From assembly GCA_036803025.1 (NCBI GenBank), contig DAIRVC010000026.1:1-22727 (forward strand): a stretch of 22,727 bases of DNA. The letters are read 5' to 3'. Origin of the DNA: DAIRVC01 sp036803025. Its GTDB lineage: Bacteria > Chloroflexota > Anaerolineae > Anaerolineales > E44-bin32. A program made the position numbers and the translations under genes. Below the pieces are notes generated by a model. The model was given only the letters and a program-made list of their open reading frames with translations, searched no databases and was not told where the DNA came from. Every line of letters begins with the position of its first letter. Positions within the stretch are counted from its first letter, which is position 1. Shown piece by piece: positions 19,647-22,727 of this stretch.

Positions 19647-21080
19647 CTAGAAGCGCATCCTTTCGCCGACGCCGAAGATCGACGCAGGCAGGTGAATCCC
19701 GCCGGCCTCCAGCTTGTCCATGAACTTCGGACGCAGACCGGTCGGGCGCAGGCGGCCGATGACCTTGCCGTCCTCGAGACCGGTCTGCTCGAAGACGAAG
19801 ATGTCGGTCATGGTGATCACGTCGCCTTCCATGCCCTGGATCTCGGCGATGTGCGTTATCTTGCGCGTGCCGTCGCGCAAGCGCTCCAAGTGCACCACCA
19901 GCTCGATGGCCGAGGCGATCTGCTCGCGGATGGCCCGCACCGGCAGGTCCATCCCGGCCATCAGGGTCATGGTCTCGATACGCGAGAGGGTGTCGCGCGG
20001 GCTGTTGGAGTGGGCGGTGGTCATCGAGCCGTCGTGGCCGGTATTCATGGCCTGGAGCATGTCCAGCGCGGCCTCGTCGCGGATCTCGCCGACGATGATG
20101 CGGTCGGGACGCATGCGCAACGAGTTGACGACCAGATTCTGGATGGTCACCTCGCCCCGGCCCTCGATGTTGGGCGGGCGCGATTCGAGCGTGACCACGT
20201 GCTCCTGGCGCAGCTGAAGCTCGGCGGCGTTCTCGATAGTGATGATGCGCTCATCGCTGGGGATGTACTGTGAGAGCACGTTCAGCAGCGTGGTCTTGCC
20301 TGAACCGGTGCCGCCCGAGATGATCATGTTGACTTTGGAGATCACGCACGCTTTGAGGAACTCGACCGACTCGGGCGTGATCGTTCCATACTCGGTGAGC
20401 TGCTCGACCGTGATCGGGTTGCGGGCGAACTTCCGGATCGTCAGCGTCGGGCCGACCAGCGAAATGGGCGGGATGACGGCGTTGACGCGCGAGCCATCGG
20501 TCAGGCGGGCGTCCACGTAGGGGCTGGATTCGTCGATGCGGCGGCCCAGCGGCGCCACGATGCGGTCGATGATGCGCATCAGGTGGTCGTCGCTTTCGAA
20601 GGCGGTCGGCTCACGATAGATGCGCCCGGCGCGCTCGATGTAGATGTTCTTGCCGCCGTTGACCATAATCTCGGTGATGGTATCGTCGGCCAGCAGCGGC
20701 TCAATCGGCCCCAGGCCGAGGATCTCGGCCACGATCTGCTCGAACAGCCGCCGCCGCTCGGGACGCGACAGGACAATGCGCTCCTCAGCCAGGATGTTCT
20801 CGAACAGCTCCTCGATCGTCCGGCGGACCTCCACCGTCGCGCTCACATCCATGGACGGATCCAGCTCGGCCAGGAGTTTGTTCTGCACGCGCGCCTTCAG
20901 GTCATAGTAGGTATCGCGCTGGCTGACTCCGGGCGGAGCCACGCGCCGGGCGCTCAAGCCTCCCAACCGGGAGGCGGCCTGCTGAGAAGGCAGCGCTCCG
21001 GCGCTGGCGCCGCCCGCGCTCGGGGCCGGCATTGGCTCGTTCTGGGGCTGTCCCTGTTCAATCCTCTTCAGCAGCGACAC
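19647..21080 (-). CDS. tadA: Tad pilus assembly ATPase TadA/CpaF
   Basis: Hexameric secretion ATPase of the type II/IV family that powers Flp pilus extension (and retraction in some species). Counting from the first possible GTG (21083), it has an N-terminal helical region, MVNGGKNIYIERAGRIY at 140-156, Walker A GGTGSGKT at 257-264, the Asp box ITIENAAELQL (281-291), Walker B RIIVGEIRDEAALDML (328-343) and the His box TGHDGSMTTAHSN (348-360), so all catalytic parts are intact. The start is one of two adjacent GTG codons. I choose 21080-21078 because AAGGAGGT (21093-21086) lies too close to 21083. It follows cpaE by 40 bp in the tad operon. The low-complexity Gln/Pro/Ala stretch near 10-50 is a variable linker. 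Confidence 0.95.
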   Translation of the reverse strand: MSLLKRIEQGQPQNEPMPAPSAGGASAGALPSQQAASRLGGLSARRVAPPGVSQRDTYYDLKARVQNKLLAELDPSMDVSATVEVRRTIEELFENILAEERIVLSRPERRRLFEQIVAEILGLGPIEPLLADDTITEIMVNGGKNIYIERAGRIYREPTAFESDDHLMRIIDRIVAPLGRRIDESSPYVDARLTDGSRVNAVIPPISLVGPTLTIRKFARNPITVEQLTEYGTITPESVEFLKACVISKVNMIISGGTGSGKTTLLNVLSQYIPSDERIITIENAAELQLRQEHVVTLESRPPNIEGRGEVTIQNLVVNSLRMRPDRIIVGEIRDEAALDMLQAMNTGHDGSMTTAHSNSPRDTLSRIETMTLMAGMDLPVRAIREQIASAIELVVHLERLRDGTRKITHIAEIQGMEGDVITMTDIFVFEQTGLEDGKVIGRLRPTGLRPKFMDKLEAGGIHLPASIFGVGERMRF

Positions 21081-21123
21081 CACCCACCTCCTTGATCCGA
21101 ACCGCTCCTAGGGCACCGGCCGG

Positions 21124-22389
21124 CTAGCGGTTGAAGAGCTTGGACCGTTCCGGCTTGTCTTCTTCCGGTTCCTCGCGCGCCTGGAGCACCAGGCGCTGCT
21201 TGATCGCTCCCAGCAGCTCGAGGATGTTCTTGCCTGGCGGACGGGTCTTATCGGTCATCAACAGCGGCACGCCGCGGTTGATCGAAGCCGTGATGGTCCG
21301 CTCGTCGTAGGGGATCTCGCCGTCGACGGCGTGTTTGAGGTTCTCAGCCACGGCCTCGGCCGTGATCCCCGAGCGCTTGTCCATCTTGTTGAGCACGAAG
21401 AAGACGTTGTTGCGCGGGAACTCGAGCTGGCTGAGCGTCTCGAACAGCGAGCGGGCGTCCTTGATGGCCGGGATCTCCGGCGTGGCCACGGCCACCAGCA
21501 TGTCGGTCACGTCGAGCACGGCCAGCGTGACGTCATCCAGCGTCGAGCTGGTGTCGATGACCACGTAAGCGAAGTGGCGCTTGAGGTACAGCAGCACCTT
21601 GCGGACCTGATCGGCCTTGACCTCGTCGGCGATCTCGGGCCGCTGCGGGGCGGCCAGGATCTTCAGGCCGCTGTCGTGGCTCATCAGCACTTCTTCCATG
21701 ACGTCGCCGTCGAGTTCGTCGGCGCGCGAGGCCATGTCGGCCATGCTGTTCTTGATCTGCAGGTTGAGGAACACGGCCACGTCGCCGAACTGGAGCGAGG
21801 TGTCGACCAGGACGGCCGGCGTCTCGCTGGTGTTCAGGCCGATCGCCAGGTTGGTGGCCAGCATGGTCACGCCGACGCCGCCCTTGGCGCTGTAGACGGT
21901 GATCGCCCGGCCCTCCGGGCGCGACGGGCCGCCCAGGCGCTCGGCGGCAGTGTTGGCCGCCGCCACCTGGGCCGCCGTCGGGCGGCGTTCGCGTTCGGTC
22001 TTGGCCCGCACGGCCACGCGGCGGATCGTGGCCACCAGCTCGTCGCCCGAGGGGGGCTTGGCGATGAAATCGCGCGCGCCGGCCAGCATCGCCCGGCGCA
22101 TGTAGTCGGCGTCGCTCTGCACCGACAGGATGACGATCTGGGCGAACTGGACGCTCTCCAGGATCGCCTCGGTGGCGGTGATGCCGTCCATGTCGGGCAT
22201 GTTGATGTCCATCAGGACGACATCCGGCTGGGTTTCGATCGCGACCTGGAGGGCCTCGTCGCCTGTGCGCGCCGCGCCGACCACCTCGAAATCCGCCTCG
22301 AATTGCAGGAGCTTGCGGATGTTCTCGCGGGTCTCGGCGATGTCGTCGACGATCAGGATCCTGATCTTGCCTTCGACGATGTCGGGCAT
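21124..22389 (-). CDS. cpaE: Tad localisation protein CpaE/TadZ: receiver plus MinD-like domain
   Basis: 421-aa two-domain protein that places the Tad machine in the cell. Residues 1-125 form a complete response-regulator receiver: D15-D16, phospho-acceptor D61 in LMDINMPDMDG, S89, and K111 followed by P. Residues 160-400 are a MinD/ParA-like ATPase domain. Its P-loop reads KGGVGVT (169-175): the signature Lys169 is kept, but the usual second lysine is Val174. Asp196 (LVDTSLQFGD) and Asp279 (VVIDTSSTLDD) are present. TadZ proteins with atypical P-loops are known, so this need not be a defect, but normal ATP hydrolysis is doubtful. The ATG at 22387-22389 begins 29 bases after the cpaB stop. 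No separate sensor kinase is in the window. Confidence 0.93.
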   Translation of the reverse strand: MPDIVEGKIRILIVDDIAETRENIRKLLQFEADFEVVGAARTGDEALQVAIETQPDVVLMDINMPDMDGITATEAILESVQFAQIVILSVQSDADYMRRAMLAGARDFIAKPPSGDELVATIRRVAVRAKTERERRPTAAQVAAANTAAERLGGPSRPEGRAITVYSAKGGVGVTMLATNLAIGLNTSETPAVLVDTSLQFGDVAVFLNLQIKNSMADMASRADELDGDVMEEVLMSHDSGLKILAAPQRPEIADEVKADQVRKVLLYLKRHFAYVVIDTSSTLDDVTLAVLDVTDMLVAVATPEIPAIKDARSLFETLSQLEFPRNNVFFVLNKMDKRSGITAEAVAENLKHAVDGEIPYDERTITASINRGVPLLMTDKTRPPGKNILELLGAIKQRLVLQAREEPEEDKPERSKLFNR

Positions 22390-22418
22390 GGCGCGCCCAG
22401 GTCCTCTCCCCTATACCC

Positions 22419-22727
22419 TTACGGCGACGGCGTCGGCTGCGGTCCGTCGTTCGGCAGCACCGGCTCGACCACCTCGTCGAGCCGCGGCGTCAGGCCGTAG
22501 GGCAACCGCGAGGGGACGGTGATGCTGTAGCTCTGCACCAGGTACTGCAGCGTCACGCTGGCGGTATCGGTCTCGGTCGTGTCCCCCGGCGATCGCAACG
22601 TGAAGCTGAGCGTCGCCCCGGAGCGGATCGCCCAGTTGACCGCCAGGGCATCCTGCGGGGTGACGATGATCGTGATGATGTCGGGCGGCAGCACGACCGG
22701 TTGCGCCGCCGCCTGGCCGCTGGTATC
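22419..22727 (-). CDS. cpaB: Flp pilus assembly protein CpaB/RcpC, C-terminal part
   Basis: The 5' end lies beyond the right window edge; 102 codons plus TAA (22421-22419) are seen, with the frame open to 22727. The segment LPPDIITIIVTPQDALAVNW, then AIRSGATLSFTLRSPGDT and a C-terminal LPYGL is typical of the end of CpaB/RcpC. That protein carries SAF-type domains outside the membrane and supports Tad pilus assembly. The tail ends in a short acidic/Pro-rich stretch. It is directly followed by cpaE, with no secretin (cpaC) gene between. The GTG at 22694 is internal, not a start. Confidence 0.85.
   Translation of the reverse strand, partial: DTSGQAAAQPVVLPPDIITIIVTPQDALAVNWAIRSGATLSFTLRSPGDTTETDTASVTLQYLVQSYSITVPSRLPYGLTPRLDEVVEPVLPNDGPQPTPSP

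Noticed and set aside
17036..19723. 895-aa plus-strand frame over comF, tadC and tadB
   Set aside because: Asp/His/Gln-rich antisense translation with no domain, opposite three well-supported genes.
21124..22389. CpaE as a pseudogene because its P-loop lysine is missing
   Set aside because: The frame is intact, the rest of both domains is conserved, and atypical P-loops are known in TadZ proteins.

Overview
The window is high-GC, gene-dense bacterial DNA with no rRNA, tRNA, insertion sequence or CRISPR array that I could recognise. Gene content and protein style fit a Chloroflexota (Anaerolineae-like) chromosome: Lon, long-form HPF next to ComF, a Tad pilus cluster with cpaB directly followed by cpaE and no secretin gene between, lipobox-type binding proteins, and an NVCS-type HNH protein. 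This assignment is inferred from gene content; an actinobacterial or other monoderm origin is not excluded.

Layout. (1) Positions 3-3422 (+) carry almost all of mfd, cut at its 5' end by the window edge. (2) Positions 3506-10628 (-) carry, in transcription order, folC, lon, an AlbA_2/HATPase-type protein, a signal-peptide protein with an SH3b-like segment, and, after a gap with a hairpin, a short-chain dehydrogenase. The folC/lon and AlbA/lipoprotein junctions are ATGA overlaps, so folC to the lipoprotein gene looks like one coupled operon. A promoter sits so close to the folC ATG that the mRNA would be leaderless. (3) Positions 10814-14409 (+) carry a phosphonate-type ABC importer phnD-phnC-phnE. 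A perfect 15-bp hairpin with a short T-run lies between phnD and phnC. PhnE is nearly twice the usual length, with an N-terminal membrane module and an apparent Ig-like domain inside its first extracytoplasmic loop. (4) Positions 14281-14640 are a hairpin-rich gap ending in a strong sigma70-type promoter for an HNH endonuclease gene (14653-15156, +). (5) Positions 15162-22727 (-) carry, in transcription order, cpaB (partial), cpaE/tadZ, cpaF/tadA, tadB, tadC, comF, hpf and an unrecognised 370-aa protein that ends 5 bp from the HNH gene.

How the genes work together. The Tad genes encode the inner-membrane motor, platform and localisation parts of a type IVc pilus. comF and hpf follow on the same strand with short gaps. 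The importer brings in a phosphonate or related oxyanion, but no C-P bond-cleaving enzyme is present here. The folC-lon-AlbA-lipoprotein block joins folate metabolism, proteolysis, a predicted nucleic-acid/ATP-binding regulator and an exported protein of unknown role. With the unusual PhnE and the 370-aa orphan, it is the best place in the window to look for something undescribed.
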